Below are positions 25,428 through 34,944 of a DNA stretch of 64,000 nt, piece after piece. Positions within the stretch are counted from its first letter, which is position 1. Each line of letters starts with the position of its first letter. Position numbers and translations under genes: made by a program. The notes beneath the pieces were generated by a model. It was not told the origin of the DNA and ran no database searches. It saw only the letters and a list, made by a program, of their open reading frames with translations. Source of the DNA: Candidatus Woesearchaeota archaeon. Lineage in GTDB: Archaea; Nanoarchaeota; Nanoarchaeia; Woesearchaeales; JAGVZT01. The stretch covers positions 117,214-181,213 of the forward strand of contig JAFCGF010000006.1 in assembly GCA_017608295.1 (NCBI GenBank). The letters run 5' to 3'.

Positions 25428-26918
25428 ATGGCAAGAAAAAATGCTGCGCTTGAAGAAGTAGGAATGCACCATTCTTCCTTCCAAGATATGAAACTAGGGC
25501 TGACATATGATGATGTGCTTCTCGTGCCGAGGAGGTCGGTTGTGTTCTCCCGTAGTGAGATTGATACATCCACACTGCTCACCAAGTCGATTTCGCTCAA
25601 GATTCCAGTTGTGAGTGCTAATATGGACACAGTCACGGAATCAGATATGGCGATTGCTATGGCCGAGCTGGGAGGCATAGGGATTATCCATCGCTTTTTT
25701 CCTGTCGATGAGCAAGTGAGGGAAGTGCGCAGGGTGAAGCGCTTCAAGGGACGCATCATCGAGAATCCGGTGACAGTATCTCCTGATGACTGCATGGGTG
25801 ATGCTCTTGAACTCATGGCACAGCACCGTATTTCCGGGCTTCTTGTAGTCTCCAACGGGATGAAGTTGGAGGGTATTCTTACATCAAGAGATGTGCGCCT
25901 GGAGACTGACCGCTCAGTTCACATAGCTGAGTTGATGACCACTCGCGAGAATCTCATCACTGCTCCTGCTAATACCACGCCTGAAGAGGCAAGGGAGATA
26001 TTCAGGAAAGAAAAAGTGGAGAAGCTGCCGCTTGTTGATGATGACGGCATCCTGAAAGGGCTTATCGCACTGAAGGACATCTCTAAGGTCACAGGAGACT
26101 CTCCTTCGACAATAGATAAAAAAGGTCGACTTCGTGTCGGCGCGGCCATAGGTGTGAAGCCGGGCTTTATAGACAGGGCAAAAGCTCTCCTCGATGCTGA
26201 CTGCGATGCCCTTGTGGTAGATATAGCTCATGGCCATTCTGATTTTGCCATCAACACCATCAAGCAGGTGCGCCGGGAACTTGGTGACGTGCAACTCATT
26301 GCCGGCAATGTCGCCACTGCCGAAGGCACTGAAGACCTGATTGCAGCAGGTGTCGATGCGGTGAAAGTTGGTGTCGGTCCGGGAAGTACCTGCACGACAA
26401 GAATCGTGACCGGCTCGGGAGTGCCCCAATTAACTGCTATTAGGGACTGCATTGAGGCTGCGCTGGATTCAAGTATTCCCATCATAGCAGACGGTGGGAT
26501 ACGCACGAGCGGCGATATCACAAAGGCGCTCGCAGCCGGCGCATCTACAGTGATGCTTGGCAACCTTCTTGCAGGAACTGATGAGAGTCCCGGCCTGCCC
26601 CTGACACGAGATGGCAGGAAGTTTAAGGTGTATCGCGGGATGGCGAGCCAGTACGCGGCCATGGATAGGAAGGAGCGCGAGGGTGAGAAGCTGGTCGACG
26701 GTGTCATCCAGGCAGTTGTCCCGGAAGGAGTGGGTGCTGTCGTTCCTTATAGGGGAAGTGTTAAGGAGATTGTTGGCCAGCTCGTGGGTGGCATGAGAAG
26801 TGGGATAAGCTACTGCGGCGGACGCTCAATTCCTGGGATGCAGAAGAACGCGAGATTCCTGCGCATTACCGGTGCAGGGATAAAGGAAAGCCATCCTCAC
26901 GACGTCCAGAGAATCTGA
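25428..26918 (+). CDS. guaB: Inosine-5'-monophosphate dehydrogenase
   Basis: A 496-residue enzyme converting IMP to XMP with NAD, the first step to GMP. The barrel start [10 protein letters not shown] is followed by two CBS domains (about 100-225), then [11 protein letters not shown], the catalytic loop [13 protein letters not shown] with the active-site Cys, [11 protein letters not shown] and the flap YRGMASQYA. Length and order are standard. A TATA box TCTTTATAAAG at about 25350-25361 lies about 70 bases before the ATG, giving a leader. Confidence 0.97.
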   Translation: MARKNAALEEVGMHHSSFQDMKLGLTYDDVLLVPRRSVVFSRSEIDTSTLLTKSISLKIPVVSANMDTVTESDMAIAMAELGGIGIIHRFFPVDEQVREVRRVKRFKGRIIENPVTVSPDDCMGDALELMAQHRISGLLVVSNGMKLEGILTSRDVRLETDRSVHIAELMTTRENLITAPANTTPEEAREIFRKEKVEKLPLVDDDGILKGLIALKDISKVTGDSPSTIDKKGRLRVGAAIGVKPGFIDRAKALLDADCDALVVDIAHGHSDFAINTIKQVRRELGDVQLIAGNVATAEGTEDLIAAGVDAVKVGVGPGSTCTTRIVTGSGVPQLTAIRDCIEAALDSSIPIIADGGIRTSGDITKALAAGASTVMLGNLLAGTDESPGLPLTRDGRKFKVYRGMASQYAAMDRKEREGEKLVDGVIQAVVPEGVGAVVPYRGSVKEIVGQLVGGMRSGISYCGGRSIPGMQKNARFLRITGAGIKESHPHDVQRI

Positions 26919-26988
26919 TACATGGCTTTTTGAATGTGTATTTCTTTGTTGTCCTATTGGAAAATATCTATCACAACGCAATGGAAAG

Positions 26989-27066
26989 ATTTATAAGGGT
27001 GGAAATTTGTAAACTAGTGTGGAGAAAGACTGGAAATACTCATGATATAGGGTGAGGAAGCACCCT
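26989..27066 (+). promoter_or_regulatory. TATA box and long leader of the 27109 gene
   Basis: ATTTATAAG at 26989-26997 predicts transcription from about 27020, leaving a leader of roughly 90 bases, longer than most in this window. The leader holds a small hairpin AGGGTG/CACCCT at 27049-27066. No known riboswitch is recognised. The start is preceded by AGAGGTGACGAGTA. Confidence 0.4.
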
Positions 27067-27108
27067 TTCGTCAGGATCATTTCCCCTGCATCCAAGAGGT
27101 GACGAGTA

Positions 27109-27342
27109 ATGCCCGAGAGTACACCAGTGCGGCCCCTGATTGGTAAGCGCGCACATCGGGCATTGATGCAATTCGGGCTTCTTCTTGTTGTCTCTTTTGG
27201 ACTGCTCTATTTCTTAGGGAATGCCCCTGGTTCAGGTCCCTCATTCAGCAAGATGCTTTGGCTCGCCATAGGCTTCTACTCACTTGTGCGCGTGAGCGAG
27301 TTGCTCTATAAGGCTGTGAAACTCGCCTTCTTCGTCCCGTGA
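27109..27342 (+). CDS. Small two-span membrane protein
   Basis: A 77-residue protein with a basic N-terminus and two membrane segments (about 22-40 and 51-72). AGGTGA lies upstream of the ATG as ribosome-binding site. It precedes the metal-dependent-hydrolase-like membrane gene by 36 bases on the same strand. No family recognised. Confidence 0.6.
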   Translation: MPESTPVRPLIGKRAHRALMQFGLLLVVSFGLLYFLGNAPGSGPSFSKMLWLAIGFYSLVRVSELLYKAVKLAFFVP

Positions 27343-27378
27343 GAAGATTTATTAGTGGATGCTGTCTTAGTGCGAGCA

Positions 27379-27990
27379 ATGGCATCGTTATTTGGTCATC
27401 TTTCTATTGCTGCCTTGTATTGGATATTTCCAGGAAAGCTCAGCCTCATCGGCCTGATTGTCGGTTCGCTCATCACAGATATCGACAGCCTGCCGCGGGC
27501 TCTTATGAGTATGCGAAAAGCCAAGACAATCGAGGCACTCAAGGGCAGAGAGAAAGACCCAAGGCTCGTGTACCTCACTGAATGGTTCACTCCGGGAGAC
27601 CTTCCCTTGCATAACCTGCTGGGCTGTGTGATTGTCTTTCCCTTAGCGCTGGGTATTTCGTATGGGCTGGAGAGTGCTTTGTCAGTCCAACACTCATCTA
27701 TGGGGATTCTTTCGCTGTCTATCAGCATTGGGCTGCTGTTCCATCTTATCATCGACCTTCCGGCGCATGCGTATGTCCGTTATCTCACGCCTTTCGAGAA
27801 GATGAAGCCTGCTCCGTTCCTGCTCTTCAAGAAGGTCACATTCCTCAAGTGCTTCTATCCCTTTAAGGAGATTGAGAAGCTCCTGGGTAGGCCTGAGTAT
27901 TCTGTGCTGCCGCTCTTTAACTATCTTGTGCTGAGCAGTGTCTTTCCTCTCATCGCAGTGTGTATTGTGCTTTTTGTGAGAATGTTCTAG
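27379..27990 (+). CDS. Membrane protein, metal-dependent hydrolase (YdjM/DUF457-like)
   Basis: A 203-residue integral membrane protein with about four or five segments. Conserved polar residues sit in DIDSLPRA, DLPLHNLLG and HLIIDLPAHAY, the scattered Asp/His pattern of the membrane-bound metal-dependent hydrolase group (family inference). Start chosen at the ATG at 27379; an open frame continues 24 bases upstream. Its stop overlaps by 4 bases with the convergent phosphatidyltransferase gene. Substrate unknown, possibly a phospholipid. Confidence 0.6.
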   Translation: MASLFGHLSIAALYWIFPGKLSLIGLIVGSLITDIDSLPRALMSMRKAKTIEALKGREKDPRLVYLTEWFTPGDLPLHNLLGCVIVFPLALGISYGLESALSVQHSSMGILSLSISIGLLFHLIIDLPAHAYVRYLTPFEKMKPAPFLLFKKVTFLKCFYPFKEIEKLLGRPEYSVLPLFNYLVLSSVFPLIAVCIVLFVRMF

Positions 27991-28553
27991 TCGTCTCTGT
28001 AGCGAATCCTGAAGATGTTCGGGGTGTCAACGTGTACGTTATTGTAGAAAATATTGATGAGCAGCTCCTCTGTGGAAGTAATCGCTGCTACAATAATAAA
28101 TAGGGGAATCGTGGCATTCGGCCTGCCGAGATATGCCGATACAAGGACAGTCACCATGAGTAGCGCCATGGTTATCTTTCCAGACCAGAGATGCATGCCA
28201 GTGGGCAAGCCCTGCTTTATGGATGTGGAGATGCGCGCGACAACAACATATGCAGCTACCCCTAAGATGCCCCATAGATATTCAAGAATAACCTCGGGAA
28301 AGAGCAGGTAGAGCATGGGAATCGAGGCAATGCCCAGCACCACGTCGGGAATCGCGTCTGCAGCAGCGCCTCCCTCTGATACAACATTCCACCTGCGGGC
28401 AAGGTAGCCGTCGAGGCAGTCAGTGAGTATAGTGAGAGTATAGACTGTTAGAAATATGGTCTGGAGCTTAAAATAAGAGATGAGCAGCAGCGGAGGAATC
28501 ATCGCTATCCTGGAATATGACAGGATGTTAGGAATACGAGATTTCCACTTCAT
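27987..28553 (-). CDS. CDP-alcohol phosphatidyltransferase
   Basis: A 188-residue membrane enzyme with the full family motif DGx2ARx8Gx3Dx3D: DGYLARR, then GAAADAIPD, at about residues 47-69. It transfers a phosphatidyl (in archaea, archaetidyl) group from a CDP-lipid to an alcohol such as glycerol-phosphate, serine or inositol-phosphate, making polar lipid head groups. Substrate is not clear. About six membrane segments. It lies 3 bases downstream of the dnaJ stop region on the same strand only by position: dnaJ's start is at the far end. Confidence 0.9.
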   Translation of the reverse strand: MKWKSRIPNILSYSRIAMIPPLLLISYFKLQTIFLTVYTLTILTDCLDGYLARRWNVVSEGGAAADAIPDVVLGIASIPMLYLLFPEVILEYLWGILGVAAYVVVARISTSIKQGLPTGMHLWSGKITMALLMVTVLVSAYLGRPNATIPLFIIVAAITSTEELLINIFYNNVHVDTPNIFRIRYRDD

Positions 28554-28556
28554 ACC

Positions 28557-29693
28557 TTAAGGCGAAACTCCGAGGGTTTTTAAGAGTTTCTCATAGGGCT
28601 TGCCCTTGCCAGAGTGCTTCTCGAATTCTTTGAGGGCTTTCTTCTGCTCTTTGGAGAGCTTCTTCGGGACAACTATCTTCACCCGGACATACTGGGAGCC
28701 TTTTCCCTTGCTTCGCAGGTGTGGAATGCCCTTGTCCCGCATCCGAAAGAGAGTATGGCTCTCTGTTCCAGAGGGGATAGTGAGCTTCGCCTTTCCTTTC
28801 AGTGTGGGCACTTCAATCTCGTCGCCAATTGCTGCCTGGACAAAGGTGATAGGTACCTCGCAGTAGAGGTTGTCCCGTTCCCTTTCGAATATTTTGTGCG
28901 CCGCGATACTTATTCTGATAAACAAATCTCCGTTCATCCCTGGCTTTGAGCCTGGCTGCCCTTCGTTGGGGATGCGCAGCCTCGCCCCGTCCTGAAGCCC
29001 TGTGGGGATGTTGACCACGAGCTTCTTTTCAATAAAGGTGACTTTCTTTCCTTTGCAGGTGCCGCACACCCTCTTGATGGCCTTTCCCTCTCCGTGGCAG
29101 GCTCCACAGGTTGTTGTTGTTGAGAACATGCCAAAGGGGGTCCGTCTTGAGTGCTGGACAACTCCGTGGCCGTCGCATGTTGGGCAGGTGATGAAATCGG
29201 AGTCGCTGTATGCTCCGGTGCCATTGCACTGCCCGCAGAGCTCGTTCCTTTTTATTGTGATGTTTTTCTCAGCGCCAAATGTCACATCCTCAAGAGATAC
29301 CTCAAGTTCAGTGCCTAAATCCCGGCCACGCCTGGTAGTGCTTCTCCTCTGCCGCCGAGTGCCCCCAAAGCCAAAGCCCCTATTCCCGCCTAGGATATCC
29401 TCAAAAATATCAGCGAAGGGGAAATCAGAGAAGTCGAAGCCAGCAGCCCCGCCTCCAAAGCCTCCTGAGCCTACAGTGCCGAAGCGGTCGTACTGGGCGC
29501 GCTTCTTCTCATCACCGAGGACTGAGGCAGCCTCATTAATCTCCTTGAATTTCTCCTCTGCCTGGGAATTATTCTTGTTGAGGTCAGGGTGGTACTTCTT
29601 GGCGAGCCGCTTATAGGCCTTCTTTATTTCGCCTTTTGTGGCGCCTTTCTCGACGCCTAAGGTAGTGTAGTAGTCCTTTGCCATCTGGCTCAT
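28557..29693 (-). CDS. dnaJ: Chaperone DnaJ
   Basis: A 378-residue type I Hsp40. The J domain has HPD in KKYHPDLN, followed by a Gly/Phe-rich linker and four zinc-finger repeats: [24 protein letters not shown] and CGTCKGKK, the last lacking the final Gly. It stimulates DnaK ATPase and delivers clients. The ATG at 29693 overlaps the dnaK stop (ATGA); a second in-frame Met is 9 bases later. Last gene of the grpE-dnaK-dnaJ operon. Confidence 0.96.
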   Translation of the reverse strand: MSQMAKDYYTTLGVEKGATKGEIKKAYKRLAKKYHPDLNKNNSQAEEKFKEINEAASVLGDEKKRAQYDRFGTVGSGGFGGGAAGFDFSDFPFADIFEDILGGNRGFGFGGTRRQRRSTTRRGRDLGTELEVSLEDVTFGAEKNITIKRNELCGQCNGTGAYSDSDFITCPTCDGHGVVQHSRRTPFGMFSTTTTCGACHGEGKAIKRVCGTCKGKKVTFIEKKLVVNIPTGLQDGARLRIPNEGQPGSKPGMNGDLFIRISIAAHKIFERERDNLYCEVPITFVQAAIGDEIEVPTLKGKAKLTIPSGTESHTLFRMRDKGIPHLRSKGKGSQYVRVKIVVPKKLSKEQKKALKEFEKHSGKGKPYEKLLKTLGVSP

Positions 29694-31591
29694 TCCTTTT
29701 GTTCAGGTGCCTCTTCTGGTTTTTCCTCGCGGTATTCTGCCTCTACGACAGTTTCTTTTTCTTTGGTCTTATCTTCTTTAGCAGCTTCCTCAGCACTGGG
29801 TTCAGGGGGGGCTTGCTGCGCTGCCTGTTGTTCCTGCGCCACTTTCTGGTAAAGCTCGGTGCTCGCCTCCTGGACCTTTTTGTTGAGGTTTTCCATCTGC
29901 TCATCAATCTCTGCGAGGTCTTTCTCCTTCTTCTTGAGCAGATCCTTCAGCGAGTCGAGGTCGCCCTTGATTGAATTAACTTTGCCTGAGTCGAGTTTGT
30001 CCTTCATATCGCCGATGAGCTTCTCCGTGGAGTACACCATGGCATCCGCGTTGTTGATGGTCTCTATCTCCTTGCGGTGCTTCTCGTCCTCCTTGGCAAA
30101 TGTATCTGCTTCCTTCTTCATCGTCTCAATCTCATCTTCCTTCAGCTTGTTGGCAGCAGTGATGCGGATGGCCTGCTCCTTTTCAGTTCCGAGGTCCTTT
30201 GCAGACACATTGAGGATGCCGTTCGCGTCGATGTCGAACGTGACCTCTATCTGTGGGATGCCTCTCGGCGCTGGAGGGATGCCTATGAGGTCAAACCGCC
30301 CGAGAGTCTTGTTGTCTCCTGCCATCGCTCTCTCGCCCTGTAGGACGTGGATGCTCACAGCCGGCTGATTGTCAGCTGCGGTGCTGAAAATCTGCGACTT
30401 CTTTGTTGGTACTGTTGTGTTGCGGTCGATTAGTTTCGTGAAGATGCCTCCCAGCGTCTCAATGCCGAGTGACAGCGGTGTCACATCTAACAGTAGGACG
30501 TCCTTAATCTCTCCAGCGAGGATGCCACCCTGGACTCCTGCGCCCATTGCCACACACTCCATTGGATCGACTCCGCGCTCGATTTTCTTCCCTGCGTAAT
30601 CCTCGACAAACGCCTGCACAATTGGCATGCGCGTCGGCCCACCGACGAGAATGACCTTGTGGATGTCATTCTGGCTGAACTCAGCGTCCTTTATTGCCTG
30701 TTCCATAGGCTTGCGGCAGCGCTCTACAATGGGCTCGACAAGCTTTTCGAGCTGCGCCCGCTTTATCTCGTATTCGAAATGCGTTGGCTCGCCGTCCTTC
30801 TGCGTGAGGAAGGGCAGGTTTATCTGGGTTGTCAGCGTGGTGGAGAGCTCGATTTTTGCCCGCTCAGCAGCTTCTCTCAGGCGCTGTAATGCAGTTGGGT
30901 CAGATGAGATGTCTATGCCTTCCTGTTCCTTGAACTTATCCTTGAGGAAGTCGACAAGCACATTGTCCATGTCTGTCCCGCCAAGCTGGGTATCTCCGCT
31001 TGTTGATTTGACTTCAAAGACACCCTCTCCGAACTCCATGATCGTGACGTCAAGAGTGCCTCCGCCAAGGTCAAAGACGAGGATGGTCAGTTCCTTGTGT
31101 GATTTGTCCAGCCCATAGGCCAGGGAGGCGGCAGTCGGCTCATTCACAATCCTCACGACATCAAGCCCCGCAATTGTTCCTGCGTCTTTAGTGGCCTGCC
31201 TTTGGTCATCATTGAAATATGCAGGTACTGTGATGACTGCCTTATCAACAGTCTCACCGAGGAATTTCTCGGCATCGCGCTTGATTTTCTGCAGAATGAA
31301 CGCGCTTATCTGCTGAGGGGTATAATCCTTGCCGTCGATGTTGTACTTGTGGTTCGTGCCCATCTTCCGCTTCGCTGCGGTGATGGTTCTCTCTGGATTT
31401 GAGATGGCTTGCCTTCTGGCTGGTTCACCAACGAGAATCCTTCCGTCGTCGTCGAATGCGACAACTGAGGGAAATGCCTTTCCATAGAGCGTCGACCCTT
31501 CTTCGCTGGGGATGATTTTCGGCTTCCCCGCCTCGAGAATGGCTGCCGCTGAGTTGCTGGTTCCTAAATCTATTCCAATTATTCTTGACAT
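29690..31591 (-). CDS. dnaK: Chaperone DnaK (Hsp70)
   Basis: About 633 residues. The N-terminal ATPase starts [15 protein letters not shown], with [13 protein letters not shown] and VGGPTRMP phosphate motifs; the substrate domain has [14 protein letters not shown], and a Gln/Glu/Ala-rich tail ends EEAPEQKE. I choose the ATG at 31591 after AGGTGAT; an in-frame GTG 9 bases earlier overlaps the previous stop. DnaK in archaea is of bacterial origin (general knowledge), consistent with a mesophile. It folds proteins in the cytoplasm with DnaJ and GrpE. Confidence 0.97.
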   Translation of the reverse strand: MSRIIGIDLGTSNSAAAILEAGKPKIIPSEEGSTLYGKAFPSVVAFDDDGRILVGEPARRQAISNPERTITAAKRKMGTNHKYNIDGKDYTPQQISAFILQKIKRDAEKFLGETVDKAVITVPAYFNDDQRQATKDAGTIAGLDVVRIVNEPTAASLAYGLDKSHKELTILVFDLGGGTLDVTIMEFGEGVFEVKSTSGDTQLGGTDMDNVLVDFLKDKFKEQEGIDISSDPTALQRLREAAERAKIELSTTLTTQINLPFLTQKDGEPTHFEYEIKRAQLEKLVEPIVERCRKPMEQAIKDAEFSQNDIHKVILVGGPTRMPIVQAFVEDYAGKKIERGVDPMECVAMGAGVQGGILAGEIKDVLLLDVTPLSLGIETLGGIFTKLIDRNTTVPTKKSQIFSTAADNQPAVSIHVLQGERAMAGDNKTLGRFDLIGIPPAPRGIPQIEVTFDIDANGILNVSAKDLGTEKEQAIRITAANKLKEDEIETMKKEADTFAKEDEKHRKEIETINNADAMVYSTEKLIGDMKDKLDSGKVNSIKGDLDSLKDLLKKKEKDLAEIDEQMENLNKKVQEASTELYQKVAQEQQAAQQAPPEPSAEEAAKEDKTKEKETVVEAEYREEKPEEAPEQKE

Positions 31592-31596
31592 TGGTA

Positions 31597-31980
31597 TCAC
31601 CTTTGTTTCTTGTTGCCTGCAGCAAGGGCGGCCTTTCGTAATAGTTCCACTCTGCTGTCAGTGAGTATTTTCCGTGGCTTGCTCATCTTTTCCTTGAAAG
31701 ACACCACGTCCACAACCTCAAGGAACTTCACGAGATTCCTGAGGTTTACGTTGTCATAATCTTTTACAGCACCAAGTGCTTCGTAGAGGCTCTGGTCTGT
31801 TGTCACGAGCCTACAGTTTCCTGGATTGCACTTGATGAGCGTATCGACAGAATCATCTGTCTGCAAGAGGTATCGCAGGATTATGTCTGCCTTGAGATAA
31901 TGCTGGTGCCTCCGCCTCTGGGGGGGAGGGGTCCTGCTGTTGGGGGTTCTGCTGTTAATTGGTATTCTTGCCATCGTCAT
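31597..31980 (-). CDS. PIN-like small protein inside the dnaK operon
   Basis: A 127-residue protein. After a basic, Pro/Arg-rich N-terminus, the segment [20 protein letters not shown] and then [14 protein letters not shown] resembles the beta strands and acidic residues of a PIN nuclease fold, though the full set of catalytic Asp is not certain. It overlaps grpE by 26 bases upstream and lies just before dnaK, so it is part of the heat-shock transcript. No antitoxin is adjacent. Role unknown; a toxin-type or RNA-processing PIN is possible. Confidence 0.55.
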   Translation of the reverse strand: MTMARIPINSRTPNSRTPPPQRRRHQHYLKADIILRYLLQTDDSVDTLIKCNPGNCRLVTTDQSLYEALGAVKDYDNVNLRNLVKFLEVVDVVSFKEKMSKPRKILTDSRVELLRKAALAAGNKKQR

Positions 31981-32578
31981 TGTTCTCCTGTGTCCCTTTC
32001 CCCTCGGATCCGCTGCTAATTTTGACCTTGCTTGCCCTTACTACCTTTTCTCTGAAAAAATAGCCTTTCTGAAGCTCTTCGAGGATGAGGTTCTTTTGTT
32101 TGTCTGATTGCTCTTTTATGAGTACTTCATGGAGTGTCGGGTCGAAACGCTCTCCAACTGCCTTGATTGGCTCAAGGCCTTCGTGTTTGAGGAGGTCCAA
32201 AAGCTGGGCGTGGATGAGCCTGAAACCCTTGAGGATGTTCTCGCTGTCCTCTGGATGTTGTTCAGCCTTCTCAAAGCTGTCAAGCAGCGGGAGAAGTTTG
32301 CGGACAAATGAAGCGCTTGTGTGTGTGACGTGCATATCGCGTTCTTTTTCAACACGCTTCTTGAAATTCTCATAGTCTGCCTGGACATGCTTGAGGAGAG
32401 TAACCAGTTCCTGCTGTGAGGTGATGAGCTTGGCAAGCTCTTCGTCTTTCTTGGCGAGGCTTTCCTCTAACTTAGAGGGCTTTTGCTTTCCTTTCTGCTC
32501 TTTCGCAGGCTTTTTCTCATTCTTCTTTGCAGCCTGCTCTATCCACGGGTCTTGCCCATTGTTAACTTTCTTTGCCAT
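31955..32578 (-). CDS. grpE: Nucleotide exchange factor GrpE
   Basis: A 207-residue protein: basic Lys-rich N-terminus (about 1-40), a long coiled coil, then the GrpE core VQADYENFKKRVEKE, FVRKLLPLLDSFEKAEQ, and the beta domain GERFDPTLHEVLI. It releases ADP from DnaK. First gene of the operon. A minus-strand TATA-like GATTTAAACT at about 32603-32612 lies about 28 bases before the ATG, so the mRNA is nearly leaderless. Confidence 0.95.
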   Translation of the reverse strand: MAKKVNNGQDPWIEQAAKKNEKKPAKEQKGKQKPSKLEESLAKKDEELAKLITSQQELVTLLKHVQADYENFKKRVEKERDMHVTHTSASFVRKLLPLLDSFEKAEQHPEDSENILKGFRLIHAQLLDLLKHEGLEPIKAVGERFDPTLHEVLIKEQSDKQKNLILEELQKGYFFREKVVRASKVKISSGSEGKGTQENNDDGKNTN

Positions 32579-32694
32579 GTGGTATCACTTCAAATGTCGT
32601 CGAGTTTAAATCAACAGATTCATCTTGTAATCAACAAGTCATATTTAAGCTTTGTGGTAAAGGTTTAAATATTGAGCTTCATCCTGAGGTGAGC
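32579..32694. promoter_or_regulatory. Divergent promoter and possible operator, grpE / HTH regulator
   Basis: A 116-base region between divergent starts. The plus TATA (AGGTTTAAATA, about 32661-32671) and minus TATA (GATTTAAACT, about 32603-32612) both sit about 25-30 bases from their ATGs. Between them is a perfect inverted repeat CTTGT-AATCA-ACAAG at 32624-32638 and a direct repeat AATCAACA at about 32610 and 32629. These are good candidates for binding by the adjacent HTH protein. Confidence 0.5.
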
Positions 32695-33105
32695 ATGAAG
32701 ATACGGCACGGCAAAATCACGATTGTGCACCTGCGAAAGCCGCGGAAAAGCGCAGAGGCGAATGAACTGCTTCAGTGGTTCGGCCGTTCATTGGGGATGT
32801 TCGGCCTGCGTGACAAGGACAAGTCCTGCTTCAGGCTCTTTATCGAGCTGCTCAAGTCAGCCAGGAAGGGAAAGGGCCTCAGTTCAGACGAGATTTCGTA
32901 TAAGCTGCACCTGTCCCGCGGGACTGTGGTCCATCATCTCAATTCTCTTATTGAGGCAGGGATTGTCATCAGGCACGGCAAGAGCTATCTTCTCAGGGAG
33001 GCATCTCTCACGACTCTTATCGATGAGGTGAAGGAAGACTTAGAGAGGACTTGCGACGACCTCCACCAGATTGCAGAACTAATTGACAAGGATCTTCTGC
33101 ATTAG
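32695..33105 (+). CDS. Winged-HTH regulator, probable heat-shock control
   Basis: A 136-residue protein from the ATG at 32695 (MKIRHGKITIVHL), with a TATA box 24 bases upstream. A winged helix at about 60-105 contains LSSDEISYKLHLSRGTVVHH and a wing RHGKSYLLRE, typical of ArsR/TrmB-like archaeal repressors; a helical C-terminus could dimerise. Divergence from the grpE-dnaK-dnaJ operon suggests it controls that operon and itself; this is inferred from position only. Confidence 0.75.
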   Translation: MKIRHGKITIVHLRKPRKSAEANELLQWFGRSLGMFGLRDKDKSCFRLFIELLKSARKGKGLSSDEISYKLHLSRGTVVHHLNSLIEAGIVIRHGKSYLLREASLTTLIDEVKEDLERTCDDLHQIAELIDKDLLH

Positions 33106-33218
33106 CCTAGCATTTCTCGCATTTTCCACTTTTTTCTTCGCCAAGCGCTCAATTTGCGCTCCGAGGGTCTATATAGCGTGTTCTCTCCCCTAATTCAGAG
33201 ACAATAGAAGGATTGAAG

Positions 33219-33734
33219 ATGAGCAAACTAGGAAGAACAGCATTGATTGGAGCAGCAGTATTGGCGCTTGGTGCAGCGGGATGCGCGCAACAGCCAGCTT
33301 ATGATGCCCAGTCGAGCATGATGGAAGAATACCAAGAATACCAAGAGCCCTCACTTGAATCAGTTGTGCTCGGAGAGGAGATGGAATTGCTCGCTGGAGA
33401 TATTGTGGATGTGCAGACGCATGTCATCAGCTTTGGGGACTATCAAGGAGAATCCTCCTTTGGCATCAGTGAATCCTATTCCTATGTGATTGTGCAGGTA
33501 GGCACTGAGATGAGCGCATTCATCTACCCTTACAGTGCTGGAATCCGACTGGGCCTGGTTGAGAGCATCAAGTACAGGGGGCTTCCCGATGGAAGCATCT
33601 CCCGAAATGATTTTGTTGAAATTTTTTACCGGCAGGCGTATGATTTTGGAGGTGGGAAATACAGTATTCCTACACTTCCGCCTCTCCCGGCAGACGGCAT
33701 CATCCTGCCTGATGGGATTGACTACCTGGATTAG
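33219..33734 (+). CDS. Putative lipoprotein
   Basis: About 171 residues from the ATG at 33219. The N-terminus has basic residues, a hydrophobic core and the lipobox LGAAGC at about 18-23, predicting a lipid-anchored exported protein. The mature part starts with an acidic, Tyr-rich linker (EEYQEYQEP) and then a small beta-rich domain. No known domain recognised. It stands alone and converges with sepF. Confidence 0.7.
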   Translation: MSKLGRTALIGAAVLALGAAGCAQQPAYDAQSSMMEEYQEYQEPSLESVVLGEEMELLAGDIVDVQTHVISFGDYQGESSFGISESYSYVIVQVGTEMSAFIYPYSAGIRLGLVESIKYRGLPDGSISRNDFVEIFYRQAYDFGGGKYSIPTLPPLPADGIILPDGIDYLD

Positions 33735-33791
33735 ATTCTTGATTAAGGTAAATACAGGTACAGAAGGGGAATTCAGTAAACCTGAGTACTG

Positions 33792-34190
33792 CTAGACTTC
33801 TTTCTCTTCTTTCATCTTCTTGTCGCGGAAGATGCGGGCGAATCCAGGAGTCACGACAATGTAGTCGTCGCCGAAGCCGGCGATGTCGCCCTCGATGGCG
33901 TCGCAGGTCTTCTTGAGCTTGTTGATGACTCTCTTCAGCTCGATGATGTCCCTGTCTTTCAGGGGGCGGATATTGATGAGCGCGATAGTATAGCCTTCTC
34001 TCAATGCGTCGAGAATCGGCTTGATGTCCGCGAAGTCGTCGATAGTGTATGGCCGGACCATAATCTGCGCGGTGTTGTCTGCTGCGATATCCGTCCCAAT
34101 CTCAACGTACTCGTGGGATGACTCGTCCGCGAGTTCTGCTGCCGGATTGAAACTGAAGCTCTTCGATATCTTGTTGATAATTTTTTTCAT
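33792..34190 (-). CDS. sepF: SepF-like cell division protein
   Basis: A 132-residue protein with an amphipathic basic N-terminus (MKKIINKISKSF) that can bind membrane, a linker, and the SepF core: VRPYTIDDFADI, LREGYTIALINI, LKDRDIIELKRVI and EGDIAGFGDD. Archaeal SepF is the membrane anchor of FtsZ at mid-cell (family knowledge). Length fits archaeal SepF. No ftsZ in the window. Confidence 0.88.
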   Translation of the reverse strand: MKKIINKISKSFSFNPAAELADESSHEYVEIGTDIAADNTAQIMVRPYTIDDFADIKPILDALREGYTIALINIRPLKDRDIIELKRVINKLKKTCDAIEGDIAGFGDDYIVVTPGFARIFRDKKMKEEKEV

Positions 34191-34320
34191 ATTCTCCCCT
34201 CCAATTAGTGGTGAAAGAGTTGCCTCTCCTATTCTATCGACTACTCTAGGAAATATTTAAATGTTTCTCTCGTAACGTCGACGGGGAAGCAAATTCTTCA
34301 AGGGTATGCCGGAACCTCAG

Positions 34321-34350
34321 GTCACCAAACGTCACCAAACATTTAAAAAC
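34321..34350 (+). promoter_or_regulatory. Promoter with tandem 10-base repeat before rpl10e
   Basis: GTCACCAAAC occurs twice back to back (34321-34340), directly abutting the TATA element ATTTAAAAAC (34341-34350), which lies 24-33 bases before the ATG. The repeat overlaps the expected BRE position and may be a regulator site. Confidence 0.5.
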
Positions 34351-34373
34351 CTCCTCTTGTTCCTTAGGAAGCT

Positions 34374-34901
34374 ATGGCACGTCTGAGAAAGTTCGTCTCG
34401 TACCGTCGGCTCGAGAGGCCCTATACGCGTACTTCTAAATTCAGGAAGAAGGCCTACATCCGCGCCACGCCGAACTGTAAGATTGTCCGCTTCGACATGG
34501 GTAATGTTAAGAAGCCCTATGAGTACAAGTTGGACCTTATCTCGAAGCAGAGCCTGCAGATTCGCCAGGAAGCTATTGAGTCAGCCCGCCTTACCTCAAA
34601 CAGGCTGCTTGACCGCAAATTGGGAAAGCAGAACTTCCATCTGCGCATCAGAATCTATCCTCACCATGTCCTTCGCGAGAACCCCCTTGCAGCTGGTGCT
34701 GGAGCAGACCGTTTCAGCACAGGTATGAGTCACTCGTTTGGCAAGCCGATTGGCATCGCAGCCCAGGTCAAGAAAGGCCAGGCCCTGATGACCCTGCGTG
34801 TTGATGAGGAACATCTTAAGCTTGCCCGCACCGCACTGAAGCGCGCCTCGTACAAGCTGCCCTGCTCTGCAATGGTTGTCGAAGAGAAGATTGTAAGTTA
34901 G
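34374..34901 (+). CDS. rpl10e: 50S ribosomal protein L10e (uL16)
   Basis: A 175-residue protein of the archaeal/eukaryotic L10e family, which binds 23S rRNA near the peptidyl-transferase centre. Recognised from YTRTSKFRKKAYIRATP near the start, LRIRIYPHHVLREN, and AGADRFSTGMSHSFGKPIG. Length is standard (about 165-180). Leaderless promoter immediately upstream and a T-rich terminator after the stop make it a single-gene unit. Confidence 0.95.
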   Translation: MARLRKFVSYRRLERPYTRTSKFRKKAYIRATPNCKIVRFDMGNVKKPYEYKLDLISKQSLQIRQEAIESARLTSNRLLDRKLGKQNFHLRIRIYPHHVLRENPLAAGAGADRFSTGMSHSFGKPIGIAAQVKKGQALMTLRVDEEHLKLARTALKRASYKLPCSAMVVEEKIVS

Positions 34902-34903
34902 AT

Positions 34904-34917
34904 TTTTTGTTTCTTCT
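34904..34917 (+). terminator. T-rich terminator after rpl10e
   Basis: TTTTTTGTTTCTTC follows three bases after the stop codon; oligo-T runs on the coding strand are the usual archaeal intrinsic termination signal. Confidence 0.5.
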
Positions 34918-34944
34918 GTGCACTCCTAACTATCCTGATTCTAA

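Noticed and set aside
27001..27108. Riboswitch or C/D box RNA in the long leader before 27109
   Set aside because: Only one 6-bp hairpin is seen; no clear C and D boxes or known aptamer core.
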